64,000 nucleotides of DNA, from assembly GCF_013410115.1 (NCBI RefSeq), contig NZ_JACCCV010000001.1:1426001-1490000 (forward strand). The letters run 5' to 3'. A model generated the notes under the pieces. It was not told the DNA's origin. It ran no database searches and was given only the letters and a program-made list of their open reading frames with translations. A program made the translations under genes and the position numbers. The DNA is from Tunturiibacter gelidiferens. GTDB taxonomy: Bacteria > Acidobacteriota > Terriglobia > Terriglobales > Acidobacteriaceae. Numbering within the stretch: the stretch's first letter is position 1; each line of letters opens with the position of its first letter. Below are positions 38,444 to 48,774 of this stretch, one piece after another.

Positions 38444-39478
38444 TCAGACGCGGAGGTTGGCGATGAGTCGGGTGACGGCTCCCGAGTCGATGGTTTTCGC
38501 GGCGAGGGCTATGCCGTTGGGGAGGTCGAGAGCAAGGTCTGCGGCGACGAGGACGGCGGCGGCGTTGAGCAGGACGATGTCGCGGCGGGGGCCTTGCTCG
38601 CCGGAGAAGATGGCGGTGAGGATGGCGGCGTTGGTCTGCGCGTTGCCGCCCTGGAGGGTCTCGATGGGCGCGCGCTGGAGGCCGAGGTCTTCGGGGGTGA
38701 CGGTGGCGATGGTGACGGCGCCGTCGTGGACTTCGGCTAGCTGGGTGGGGCCGCTGATGGAGATCTCGTCGAGACCCTTTTCGCGGAGGGTGCTGCCGTG
38801 GACGACGAAGGCGTGATGGGTGCCGAGGAGGGACATGACTTCGGCGACGATGGGAACGAGATACGCGGCGTAGACGCCCATGACCTGCGCGGAGGCTCCG
38901 GCGGGGTTGGTGAGGGGGCCGAGGATGTTGAAGACGGTGCGGACTCCAAGGGCGCGGCGGACTGGCATGACGGCCTTCATGGCTGGATGAAGACTGGGGG
39001 CGTGGAGGAAGGCGAAGTGGTGGGTGCGCAGAGCGGTTGCGGCTTGCTCGGGGGTGAGGTCGACGGGGATGCCGAGGGCTTCGAGGACGTCGGCTGAGCC
39101 GGTCTGCGAGGTGATGGCGCGGTTGCCGTGTTTGGCGACCATGAGGTTTGCGTCTGGGGTTGCGGCGGCGACAAGGGCGGCGGCGGTGGAGATGTTGAAG
39201 GTGCCGCTGGCGTCGCCTCCGGTGCCGCAGGTGTCGACTAGATTGATGCGTTCGGCGTTGGTGAGGGGGATGGGGGTGACGGCTGTGCGCATGACGTCGA
39301 CGAAGCCGGCGATCTCTGAGGCGGTTTCGCCGCGGGCTGCGAGAGCTCCGAGGAGGGCGGCGATCTCGACGTCGGTGAGGTCGCCGGCGAGGATGTGGTG
39401 CATGAGGTCGCGGGCTTGTTCGCGGGTAAGGGGAGTACGGGCTTCGATGATTTGTTTGAGATGAGGCTGGGGCGGCAT
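38444..39478 (-). CDS. trpD: Anthranilate phosphoribosyltransferase
   Basis: 344 residues. The PRPP-binding motif DTCGTGGDASGTFNIST, the KHGNRAITSQTGSADVLEAL motif and the region NPAGASAQVMGVY are all present. The enzyme joins anthranilate to PRPP in tryptophan synthesis. Other trp genes are not in the window, so trpD is dispersed here. Length is normal. Confidence 0.95.
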   Translation of the reverse strand: MPPQPHLKQIIEARTPLTREQARDLMHHILAGDLTDVEIAALLGALAARGETASEIAGFVDVMRTAVTPIPLTNAERINLVDTCGTGGDASGTFNISTAAALVAAATPDANLMVAKHGNRAITSQTGSADVLEALGIPVDLTPEQAATALRTHHFAFLHAPSLHPAMKAVMPVRRALGVRTVFNILGPLTNPAGASAQVMGVYAAYLVPIVAEVMSLLGTHHAFVVHGSTLREKGLDEISISGPTQLAEVHDGAVTIATVTPEDLGLQRAPIETLQGGNAQTNAAILTAIFSGEQGPRRDIVLLNAAAVLVAADLALDLPNGIALAAKTIDSGAVTRLIANLRV

Positions 39479-39840
39479 TAAATAAAGCGTAGCAGGTGGG
39501 GGCTGGCTCTCGGGCCTTGAGTGTTCGTTCTGGCGATCCGATGTTGGCTGGTTTGCTGGGCGAGAACATTCGGGGGTGAACGTGATGTGGGGAAACCGGT
39601 TGTGGGCCAGTTTGAAATGCTAGGCAAGCAGAGTTAGCGATAACGTCGTTTTGCGGGATGTCGCTTCGTTACTACCGAGAAACCGACTTATCGTTACTTA
39701 TCCCGGCTCGAAGAGTGACTTGGCGATTTATCAACAGTTGACCCGCTGTGAGACATTGACGCCCTACGCTGAAACATCACTTTCACGGCAGAGCGCACGC
39801 TCGTCTTCATATGGTTCCGTTTGAGTCGCAGTGGTTGATC
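39479..39840. other. Intergenic region between trpD and glucoamylase-like gene
   Basis: 362 bases with no gene, no obvious hairpin and no tRNA. Base composition is more even than in trpD. I see nothing specific in it. Confidence 0.5.
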
Positions 39841-41286
39841 TTATGCCCCATTCAACCAACCGCCGGTAAAGCCTGCTCGCTTCAAACCACGCACCAGGTT
39901 GGGCACTTTGCGGGTGGCGTTCCAGATGATCCCCGTTTTGTAATTCGCGATCATGCCTAGAATTGGCCCCTGATTGTCGCTGAGATAATCATTGTCAACC
40001 CAGCCTAAGCGCCCATCAACGCTGCCTGACCTAAGGCTGACATGGGTATCACGGAAGCTAGGGTTGAACGAATCGAAAAAACCGTACTTGCCGTAAAGCC
40101 GCCCACCTTGGAAATTGCGTAAGGCCCAGGCCGCAGGGATGCAAATCTCGGGTGCAAAGGGAATCGAGGCTACCGCGGCGGTGGGGGCAAGGGTGCCATA
40201 GTCTTCCTCGTCGGGCATGCCCTTCGGCCCATAGGCCGCATAGCCATAAAACTGCGTCGGCTTGCCTTTGAAATTTATGACTAGATCACCTGGTCCATCG
40301 CAGGCGCTGAGGCCCCAGATGTCCTTGGAATAACTATCCCAACCCATGGGGTTGGCCATGGCATAGTTGCGCTGCGCATAGGTGGCGCGGCGGGAATTCT
40401 CGAAATAGTCAAACCCGGCCGCGCGCGTGGTCGCATCATAGATGCCGCGATAGTCAACCCACACGGCCCCATATTGATGCGCAAAGTGCGGCGCAAAGGA
40501 GAGGTAGCGGTTCGCACCTTCTCCACGCCAATATTTTGGGAAGGGCGCAGTCCATGCCTCGAAGGCACCCTCCTTAGCCTGGTGAGACCGTGAGCCGAGC
40601 GCGAGGAAATAGAGCGCCATGCCCTCGTTATAGCCATCCCAATTTCGCTCAATAAAGCCGCTCTCCGGATGCCAGCCCATCGAGATGGCTTTGCCGCCCG
40701 TGCTATTGGCCTGCATCCAATCCCATTCGGTGCGATCCAGCAGACGTTGCGCGAGTGCACGGATCTCCTTTTCCTTCTCATCCTCCTGGTCGAACCAGCC
40801 TTGCGCAAATGCCATGCCCATTTGCAGCCAGCAGGTATCAATTGTTGAAAGTTCCCAATCTGGCAACCGTAGTCCGGTCTCCATATCGATAAGGTGGTAA
40901 AAGAAGCCACGATAGCCCGCGGTGCCAGACCGTTGTTCGCCCTGCGGTAACTGCTCAAAGAACCGCAGCGTCCGCAGCGTGATGTCTCGTGCCTGATCGC
41001 GTGTGATCCAACCGCGCTCAACTCCAATTGGCCAAGCAGTTAGAGCGAAGCCTGTCCCCGTGATGCTGCAAGCGGCCGGCGTCGACCAACGATCTGCCAT
41101 CAGGCCGTTGCTATGGTTCACACGCTCCCAGTAAAAGGAAAAAGTGCGATGCGCAATATCGCTGAGCAACTGGGAATCCGAAACGCGCGCCGTAGCGGCC
41201 TTCGCCCATGTCGGACTAGAAACAATTCCGGCGGCAGCAGCGCTGAGGAAACTGCGGCGGGTCAGTCTCGGAGGCTCGCTGGGCAT
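39841..41286 (-). CDS. Tat-exported glucoamylase-like (PF10091) protein
   Basis: 481 residues from ATG 41286. It starts with a twin-arginine signal (LTRRSFLSAAAAGIVSS). The (alpha/alpha)6-type domain shows FSFYWERVNHSNGLMADRW, SIDTCWLQMGMAFAQ, FIERNWDGYNEGMALYFLAL, WGLSACDGPGD and DYGTLAPTAAVASIPFAP, all typical of the glycoamylase-like family. It probably cleaves or binds a glucan in the periplasm or outside. Codon use is less GC3-biased than in trpD and the next gene, which may mean acquisition. No strong ribosome site is seen. Confidence 0.85.
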   Translation of the reverse strand: MPSEPPRLTRRSFLSAAAAGIVSSPTWAKAATARVSDSQLLSDIAHRTFSFYWERVNHSNGLMADRWSTPAACSITGTGFALTAWPIGVERGWITRDQARDITLRTLRFFEQLPQGEQRSGTAGYRGFFYHLIDMETGLRLPDWELSTIDTCWLQMGMAFAQGWFDQEDEKEKEIRALAQRLLDRTEWDWMQANSTGGKAISMGWHPESGFIERNWDGYNEGMALYFLALGSRSHQAKEGAFEAWTAPFPKYWRGEGANRYLSFAPHFAHQYGAVWVDYRGIYDATTRAAGFDYFENSRRATYAQRNYAMANPMGWDSYSKDIWGLSACDGPGDLVINFKGKPTQFYGYAAYGPKGMPDEEDYGTLAPTAAVASIPFAPEICIPAAWALRNFQGGRLYGKYGFFDSFNPSFRDTHVSLRSGSVDGRLGWVDNDYLSDNQGPILGMIANYKTGIIWNATRKVPNLVRGLKRAGFTGGWLNGA

Positions 41287-41480
41287 GGTCCGGTCAGTGT
41301 AACGGAGAGGAGACCAGAGCCGGAGGTTATGGTTAACGCTATCAGGCCTATGCACTCATTGAACGGGGCCTGGGTCCGTTTGCATCACTAGTCCCGGGAA
41401 TCGAGCTTGTATTCCCAAAGCTAAATTGGGTATCTACGCAGCCCCTTCAAAGCGCCAACTTTTAGTTTCAATGTTCTTCT

Positions 41481-43112
41481 TCAGGATTTTGTGATGACTG
41501 TGAAGGGGGATGGATTCTCCTGGGGGCCGAGGAAGGCTGGGCGGCGGAGGTTGGCGGAGGAGAAGGCGTGTTCCCATGCTGGGGATTGGAGTTCGGGCAT
41601 GGGTTTGGCGGCGAAGAGTTTGCGGCACTGCTTCGCGGTCCAGCGGGCCCAGGTTTTGGATTTTTTGCGGCGGGCGCTGTCGGTGGAGATGCCGGTGCCG
41701 GCGTACATCTGGCGGTAGAGCTTGGAGAGGAACATGAAGGCGACGCGGGCGCGGAGGGTGGGAGTGCAGGCGCTGCGCTGCCAGATGGAGGTCCAGTCGT
41801 AGAAGCGGTCCCAGACTTTTTGAGTGCGCTGGCTGATCTCGGCGGAGCTCATAGAGGGATGGGGCGTGAACATTTTGGGGCGGATGGCGGTGGGGATTAG
41901 CCAGTAGCGGGTGATGGGGATGTCGCCGGTGGGTGTTGCGACGACTTCGGGTGCTTTGGCTTGCTCCTTTTCCCAGCGGGCGAAGTCTACGGTGCCGGGG
42001 AAGGGCGTCATCATGACAAATTGGGCGAAGGTGACGCCGGCTTTGAGGGCCATCTCGACTGTGGCGTCGAAGGTGGCGGGCTTGTCGGTGGGGAGGCCGA
42101 AGATGAAGGAGCCGAGGACGTGGACTCCGTGCTTTTTGAAGGTTTGGAGCTGGCGGGCTAGCGCTTCACCGGAGTAGTTGAAGTCTTTGAAGACGGCTTT
42201 GAGGCCTTCGGGAGTGACGGCTTCTACGCCTACGAGTGCGCCTTTGATGTTGGCTTTGCGCATGGCGTCGAGGTACTCGCCGTCTTCGCCGGCTTCCATG
42301 GTGATCTGGGTGAAGAAGACCATGTCTTTGGGGAGTTTGGCTAGTTCGGCCATGAGGAGGAAGCGTTCGGCGCGGATGGCGGTGAGTTCGGCGAGTTTGG
42401 CTTCGTTGTTTTGTTCGCGTGCGAGGCGGAGGTCGGTGAGGGTGACGGGGTAGAAGTTGTCGTCGGCGAGGGCGATGAAGCGGAAGCCGATCTGGCGGAG
42501 GTTGACGATCTCGTCGATGACGGACTGGTGGGGGCGCTGGCGGGGCTGCTGGCCGTCGGTGCGCCAGACGCTGCAGAAGGAGCAGTGCTTGGGGCAGCCA
42601 CGGATGGTTTGGACGGAGGCCCACATGTACTTGTCGCGGGGCATGAGATCCCAGCGGGCGGCGAGGAAGTCGGTGCCGCCGATGCGACCGCCTTCGTAGA
42701 TCTTTTCGGGGTCTGCGCCGGAGAGAATATCAGTGACGGCTTTGCCCCAGGCGATGTCGCCGTCGCCTTTGACTTCGGCATGGGCTTCGCCTCGTTCGAA
42801 GGCCTCTTCGGGGAAGAGGGTGGCGTGGATGCCGCCGTAGATGACCCAGGCTCCGCGCTCGCGGGCGATGCGTCCGACCTCGTAGCCGCGGAGGGCGTTG
42901 CCGGTGTGGACGCTGATGCCGACGATGTCGCCGGACTGGATGGATTCGGGGATTATTTGTTCAATGGATTCGTCGATGAGGATGGGGTCGCCTGCGAGGG
43001 AGGGAGTTGCGGCGGCGAGGACGAAGAGCCAACGAGGGGTGATTACAGCGGTCCCAAAGGAGTTATCGCTGGGATTTACGAGATGAACACTCAAGAATCC
43101 AACTTTGCTGAT
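41481..43112 (-). CDS. B12-binding domain radical SAM protein
   Basis: About 544 residues. A cobalamin-binding Rossmann domain (about 1-150; VGISVHTGNALRGYEVGRIA, VIYGGIHATLFPEEA) is followed by a radical SAM domain whose cluster motif is RGCPKHCSFCSVW (C-x3-C-x2-C), then ALADDNFYP and FIFGLPTDKP. A C-terminal DUF4070-like part includes LSKLYRQMYAGTGISTDSAR. Homology begins at KVGFLSVHLVNPSDN (codon near 43106), but no ATG, GTG or TTG stands just before it; I set the end at an ATC codon. TTG 43094 is an alternative. Substrate unknown. Confidence 0.75.
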   Translation of the reverse strand: MSKVGFLSVHLVNPSDNSFGTAVITPRWLFVLAAATPSLAGDPILIDESIEQIIPESIQSGDIVGISVHTGNALRGYEVGRIARERGAWVIYGGIHATLFPEEAFERGEAHAEVKGDGDIAWGKAVTDILSGADPEKIYEGGRIGGTDFLAARWDLMPRDKYMWASVQTIRGCPKHCSFCSVWRTDGQQPRQRPHQSVIDEIVNLRQIGFRFIALADDNFYPVTLTDLRLAREQNNEAKLAELTAIRAERFLLMAELAKLPKDMVFFTQITMEAGEDGEYLDAMRKANIKGALVGVEAVTPEGLKAVFKDFNYSGEALARQLQTFKKHGVHVLGSFIFGLPTDKPATFDATVEMALKAGVTFAQFVMMTPFPGTVDFARWEKEQAKAPEVVATPTGDIPITRYWLIPTAIRPKMFTPHPSMSSAEISQRTQKVWDRFYDWTSIWQRSACTPTLRARVAFMFLSKLYRQMYAGTGISTDSARRKKSKTWARWTAKQCRKLFAAKPMPELQSPAWEHAFSSANLRRPAFLGPQENPSPFTVITKS

Positions 43113-43353
43113 TACGGTGGTTTCACAGAGTGTTTGAGAGTGGAACGAATCAGCACCTAGCTGCGGCTGGGCCCGAGTGCCGGCCGGGAAGATTCCCGCC
43201 AGACTATGTTGCCTATCATACAGAGGCAAGATGAAGGCAGGCTTAAGGTTACGCGCAGAGGGACGGGCGATAAACGCACATCTGTGCGAGTTTCTGATTG
43301 CGAGGGATTGTGAGAGTCCGCTACACTTCTCGCGCGAGCGTAATTTCAAAGGC

Positions 43354-44535
<1,182 letters not shown>

Positions 44536-44536
<1 letters not shown>

Positions 44537-45426
44537 TGGCGGTTTTGGTTGACAAGAATACGCGGCTGATTGTGCAGGGGATTACGGGGCGTGAGGGTAC
44601 TTTTCACGCGAAGGGCTGCGCGGAGTATGGGACGAAGGTTGTGGGTGGTGTGACGCCGGGTAAGGGTGGGACTACGCATGAGGGTTGGCCAGTGTTCAAC
44701 ACCGTCGAAGAGGCGGTGAAGGAGACGGGGGCGAATGTGTCGGTGATCTTTGTGCCGCCGCCGTTTGCTGCGGATGGGATTCTGGAGGCTTCGGCTGCAG
44801 GGGTGCCTCTTGTGATCTGCATTACCGAGGGGATTCCTGTGCTCGACATGGTGAAGGTGTGGGAGTTTGTGAAAGGGACCGGATTAAACGGCAAGGGGAC
44901 GCGTCTGATTGGGCCTAATTGTCCGGGGGTGATTTCGCCGGGTAAAGCTAAGGTTGGGATTATGCCGGGGCGGATTCACAAGGAAGGCTCGGTGGGGATT
45001 GTTTCGAAGTCGGGCACGCTGACGTATGAGGCGGTGTACCAGCTGACGACGCGGGGGATTGGGCAGTCGACGGCGATTGGGATTGGGGGCGACCCGATTA
45101 TTGGGACGACGCATATCGATGCGCTGAAGCTGCTGAATGAGGATCCGGAGACTGAGGCGATCATCATGATCGGTGAGATCGGCGGGTCGGCGGAAGAGGC
45201 TGCGGCGATGTACATCAAGGAGCATGTGAAGAAGCCGGTGGTTGGGTTTATTGCCGGGCAGACGGCTCCTCCGGGGAGGCGGATGGGACATGCGGGGGCG
45301 ATCATCTCGGGCGGCGAGGGGACGGCTGCGGACAAGATGAAGGCTATGACCGAGGCTGGGATTACGGTGGTGAAGTCGCCTGCGGAGATTGGTGAGGCTA
45401 TGGCGAAGGTGCTGGGGAAGGCTTAG
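44536..45426 (+). CDS. sucD: Succinate-CoA ligase, alpha subunit
   Basis: 296 residues. The CoA-binding fold starts with [40 protein letters not shown] follows, and the phosphorylated His lies in [16 protein letters not shown]. Length is normal. It is followed by about 300 bases of extragenic repeats before a terminator at 45726. Confidence 0.97.
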
Positions 45427-45460
45427 TTTCTTCGGTTGTAGATGTGGCAGGGAGAAGGCA

Positions 45461-45526
45461 TACCCAGGGGCTAAAGCCCCTCCTGATGCGCTGATTTAGA
45501 GACCCAAGGCCAAAGCCTTGGGGGTA
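45461..45526. repeat. Double-palindrome extragenic repeat
   Basis: Bounded by TACCC (45461-45465) and GGGTA (45522-45526). Inside are two hairpins with the same centre type: AGGGGC-TAAA-GCCCCT (45466-45481) and CCCAAGGC-CAAA-GCCTTGGG (45503-45522). Paired NAAAG-type palindromes after genes are frequent in acidobacterial genomes, to my recollection. Confidence 0.7.
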
Positions 45527-45547
45527 CCTAGATGCAGAGGCAACTGC

Positions 45548-45614
45548 AAAATACGGGGGTCTCTCCACTGCGCTGCTCACGATGAGACTGTGAGCAGCTT
45601 CGGTCGAGATGACG
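45548..45614 (+). repeat. REP-like element, copy 3
   Basis: Conserved left part AAATACGGGGGTCTCTCCAC, nine-base-pair hairpin 45572-45580 with 45590-45598 around loop GATGAGACT, and right part TTCGGTCGAGATGACG. Same architecture as 8871-8937 and 19508-19575. Confidence 0.8.
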
Positions 45615-45634
45615 CTTCTACGGTTTTGCAGGAG

Positions 45635-45670
45635 AAAGCAAAAGCAAAGTCAAAGCCAAATGCAAATGCA
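45635..45670 (+). repeat. Degenerate hexamer tandem repeat
   Basis: Six adjoining units of the form AARNCA: AAAGCA, AAAGCA, AAGTCA, AAGCCA, AATGCA, AATGCA. It sits 20 bases after REP-like copy 3. Confidence 0.7.
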
Positions 45671-45725
45671 GGCGTTCTTCGCTCCACTTAGGATGACAAG
45701 ATTTATTGGGCGTTGAGAGAGAAAG

Positions 45726-45757
45726 GCCGCAGAGTGAGTGCTCTGCGGCTCTTTTTT
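45726..45757. terminator. Bidirectional terminator between sucD and the M16 peptidase
   Basis: A perfect nine-base-pair stem GCCGCAGAG/CTCTGCGGC (45726-45734 with 45741-45749), loop TGAGTG, then TC and six T residues on the plus strand. On the minus strand it lies 37 bases past the M16 gene and is followed by CTTTCTC. Confidence 0.85.
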
Positions 45758-45793
45758 GTTGGGAAGCGCTGATCACTTCGTTGTTACGGAGGG

Positions 45794-48631
45794 TTATTTG
45801 ATGAGGGTGCCGGTGGTGTCGCGGTACTCGATGGGGCCTAGGTTGAGTTCCTTTAAGCCGGGTTCGATTTTGGCGCGGTCACCTACGGCCATAAGGATGA
45901 GCTGGTCGGGATGGACGTCGGTTTGGGCGGCCTTTGATACTTCGGCGGGGGTGACGGCTTCGTACCGGGCGGGTAGCTTGGCGAAGTAGTCGAGGGGGAG
46001 GCTGTAGACGAAGAGTTGACGGAGGCCGCCGATGGAGGCTTTGGTGGTTTCAAAGTCTCCGGGGAGTGAGTGGAGGAGCGAGTCCTTTGCCAGTTTGAGT
46101 TCGGCTTCGGTGGGAGGCTCGGTGCGGATGCGGTTGAGTTCGAGCATGAGCTGCTTGGCGGCGGGAGCGGTGACGTCGGTGCGGACCTGGGCTCCGCTGT
46201 AGAAGGGGCCTCCAGTGCGGTACATCATGAAGCCTGAGGTGGCGCCGTAGGTGTAGCCGTGTTCTTCGCGCAGGTTCATGTTGATGCGGCTGGCGAAGAG
46301 GCCTCCGAGGACGTTATTCATGATCATGACGGCGGGGTAATCGGGCGTGGTGCGAGGAAGGCCGAGGCCGATGGCGAAGAGTGCGGTTTGTGGTGCGCCG
46401 GGTTTGTCGACGATGACGATCTTGAGGCCGGGTGGGGCGGGGGCAGGAGGTACGGCGATGGTTGTGGCTGCGGAGCCGGACCAGGGGGCGAAGTACTTGT
46501 CGGTGAGGTGCTTGACTTCGGATTCAGTAACGTCGCCGGCAAGGACGAGTGCGGAGTCCTTGGGGCCGTAGTGGGCTTGCCAGAAGCTGGTGATGTCGTC
46601 GTGGGTGATGGATTTGATTCCATCGGTGTTGCCGATGGAGCGGATGCCGTAGGGGTGGTCCCCGTAGAGGGTGTGGAAACCAACGCGGAGGACGGAGGCT
46701 ACGGGCTGGTCGCCTTCCTGGAGGATGGCGACGAGGCGCTGCTTGCGAATGCGCTCAACCTCTTCAGGGGCGAAGGCGGGGTGCTCAATGACGTCGGAGA
46801 GGAGGTCGAGGCCCGCTTCAGTGTTGTTGCTGAGCGCATTGAGACTGGCGTTGGCGCTGTCTACGTCGGCGGCGGAGGTGAGGGTGGTGCCGATCTGCTC
46901 GGCGTTGTCGGCGAGTGTGGTAGCGGAGCGCTGGGTGGTGCCTTCGGTGAGGAGACGGGCGGTGAACCCTGCGAGGCCAGCCTTCGCGGGTGTGTCGGAC
47001 TCGCTGCCGGCGCGGGCTACCACTGCGGCGCTGAAGACAGGAAGAGAGTGATCTTCGAGGAGATAGACCTGGAGGCCGTTGGCGAGGGTGAAGGTTTTGG
47101 GGACGGGGAGGTGGAAGGCGGTGGTTGGGCCGGGTGCGGGTGCGGTCTTGCGCCAGTTCTGCTGGTCTTCGAACTGCGCGGTGTAGGGGGCGGTGAGTTT
47201 GACGTCGGCGTCAGTGTTGTCCGGGCTGCGCGGGACGTCATCGACTACTTTTTTGCCGGGCACGCAGTTGACGACGACGCTTTGATCTTTGCCGAGGTAC
47301 TGCGTGGCGGCTTGCTTGACGGAGGCAATGGTTGCGGCCTGATAGCGAGCAATGTCCTTAGGAAGGTAGCCGGGGTCGTCGAGGAACTGGTTGTAGCGAT
47401 CGAGGGTGTCGGCTACGCCGCCGAAGCCTCCGAGGCGCTGGAGGCCGGTGATCTTGGCGGTGACGTCGACGGTGCGGGCGCGGTCGAGTTCGGCTTGCGT
47501 GGGCCCTTCGGATTGGAGGCTGGCTATTTCTTTCCAGAGGGCGGCTTCAAGGGTGTCGAGCGAGACACCGGGTTTGGCGGTGATATCGCACTGGGCGATG
47601 GAGCCCAGCTTGAGATCGTTGAGATTGCAGGTTACGGTCTGGGCGACTTGTTGCTCGTAGACGAGCTTGCGGTAGAGACGGCTGGCTTTGCCTCCGCCGA
47701 GGATGTGAACGAGAAGATCGGTTTCTGCGTCGCCGGGAGTGAAGACGGGAGGGGTGAGCCAGGCTACGGAGAGGCGCGGGAGTTGGACGGAGTCGGTGAC
47801 GGTTGCGCGTTTTTGGGCGTTGATGGGTGGGGTTTTGACGGTGACGGGTTCGACGGGTGGGCCTTGTGGGATAGGGCCGAAGTATTTTGTGAGGAGAGCT
47901 TTTAGCTTTGCGGCGTCGAAGTCGCCGGCGATGGCGATGCTGGCGTTGTTGGGGGTGTAGAAGTGCTGGTGAAAGTCGCGGATGTCGTTGATGCGGGCGG
48001 CTTCGATGTCGGCGTGGGAGCCGATGACGGAGGCGTAGTAGGGGTGCTCGTGGGGGAAGAGCATGTGGTACGCCTGCTCGTCGGCGAGCGCGTAGGGAGT
48101 GCCTTCGCCCTGGCGGCGCTCGTTGCGTACGACGTCGCGCTGGTTGGTGAGCTTGACGCGGTCGAGGCCTTCCAGGAGAAAGCCCATGCGGTCGCTTTCG
48201 AGCCAGAGGCCCAGCTCGAGCTGGTTGCTGGGGAGGGTCTCGAAGTAGTTGGTGCGGTCGAAGTCGGTGGTGCCGTTGATGTCGGTGGCGCCTGCGCCTT
48301 CAAGGTATTTGATGTGGGCTTTTTCGCCGACGTGCTCGGAGCCTTCGAACATCATGTGCTCGAAGAGGTGGGCGAAGCCGGTGCGGCCAGCCCGCTCGTT
48401 GAGTGGTCCGACGTGATACCAGAGGTCGATGGCGACGAGGGGGAGGCGATGGTCTTCGTGAGTGAGGACGACGAGACCGTTGGGGAGGGTGTACTTTTCG
48501 TACTTGAGTTCGGGGAGCTTCAGTGGCTTGGCGGCCGGCAGATTGTCTGCAGCAATTGCCATTGGCGTAGTTACAAGGCCGCATAAAAGTGCTGCGGCAA
48601 ATTTTTTGAATGCGAACTGGGGTGCTTTCAT
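45794..48631 (-). CDS. M16 family (pitrilysin-like) zinc metallopeptidase
   Basis: 945 residues with a signal peptide (FAAALLCGLVTTPMAIAA). The inverted zinc motif HxxEH is at His88-Leu-Phe-Glu91-His92 (GFAHLFEHMMFEG), with the distal ligand region NERRQGEGTPY. Two M16 halves are present; the second (from about residue 500, FTLANGLQVYLLEDHSLPVF) lacks HxxEH, as in family members with one active and one inactive half. Likely degrades peptides in the periplasm. An ATG with a GGAGA ribosome site is clear. Confidence 0.92.
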   Translation of the reverse strand: MKAPQFAFKKFAAALLCGLVTTPMAIAADNLPAAKPLKLPELKYEKYTLPNGLVVLTHEDHRLPLVAIDLWYHVGPLNERAGRTGFAHLFEHMMFEGSEHVGEKAHIKYLEGAGATDINGTTDFDRTNYFETLPSNQLELGLWLESDRMGFLLEGLDRVKLTNQRDVVRNERRQGEGTPYALADEQAYHMLFPHEHPYYASVIGSHADIEAARINDIRDFHQHFYTPNNASIAIAGDFDAAKLKALLTKYFGPIPQGPPVEPVTVKTPPINAQKRATVTDSVQLPRLSVAWLTPPVFTPGDAETDLLVHILGGGKASRLYRKLVYEQQVAQTVTCNLNDLKLGSIAQCDITAKPGVSLDTLEAALWKEIASLQSEGPTQAELDRARTVDVTAKITGLQRLGGFGGVADTLDRYNQFLDDPGYLPKDIARYQAATIASVKQAATQYLGKDQSVVVNCVPGKKVVDDVPRSPDNTDADVKLTAPYTAQFEDQQNWRKTAPAPGPTTAFHLPVPKTFTLANGLQVYLLEDHSLPVFSAAVVARAGSESDTPAKAGLAGFTARLLTEGTTQRSATTLADNAEQIGTTLTSAADVDSANASLNALSNNTEAGLDLLSDVIEHPAFAPEEVERIRKQRLVAILQEGDQPVASVLRVGFHTLYGDHPYGIRSIGNTDGIKSITHDDITSFWQAHYGPKDSALVLAGDVTESEVKHLTDKYFAPWSGSAATTIAVPPAPAPPGLKIVIVDKPGAPQTALFAIGLGLPRTTPDYPAVMIMNNVLGGLFASRINMNLREEHGYTYGATSGFMMYRTGGPFYSGAQVRTDVTAPAAKQLMLELNRIRTEPPTEAELKLAKDSLLHSLPGDFETTKASIGGLRQLFVYSLPLDYFAKLPARYEAVTPAEVSKAAQTDVHPDQLILMAVGDRAKIEPGLKELNLGPIEYRDTTGTLIK

Positions 48632-48774
48632 CTGTTCTCCACGGAGGCCCGGCAGGTTTTTTAGAGAGTGCCTGCGTACTCAGATTGCAATGGTGAAAGG
48701 ATGATATCAACCTGGTGGGCGAATGACCTGAAGATAATGCGGTGTTGCGGCTCTCGGGTTTGTATACTGCCCCA

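Noticed and set aside
37530-39569. Minus-strand open frame of about 679 codons across trpD, rhaM and the YbjQ gene
   Set aside because: Its product is low-complexity Arg/Pro/His and it overlaps three well-recognised genes in another frame.
45635-45670. Possible CRISPR-like array
   Set aside because: Units are six bases without spacers; no longer direct repeats and no cas genes are present in the window.
46259-47905. Plus-strand open frame of about 548 codons inside the M16 peptidase gene
   Set aside because: Gly/Val/Glu-rich translation antisense to a clear M16 protein with HxxEH; no start site support.
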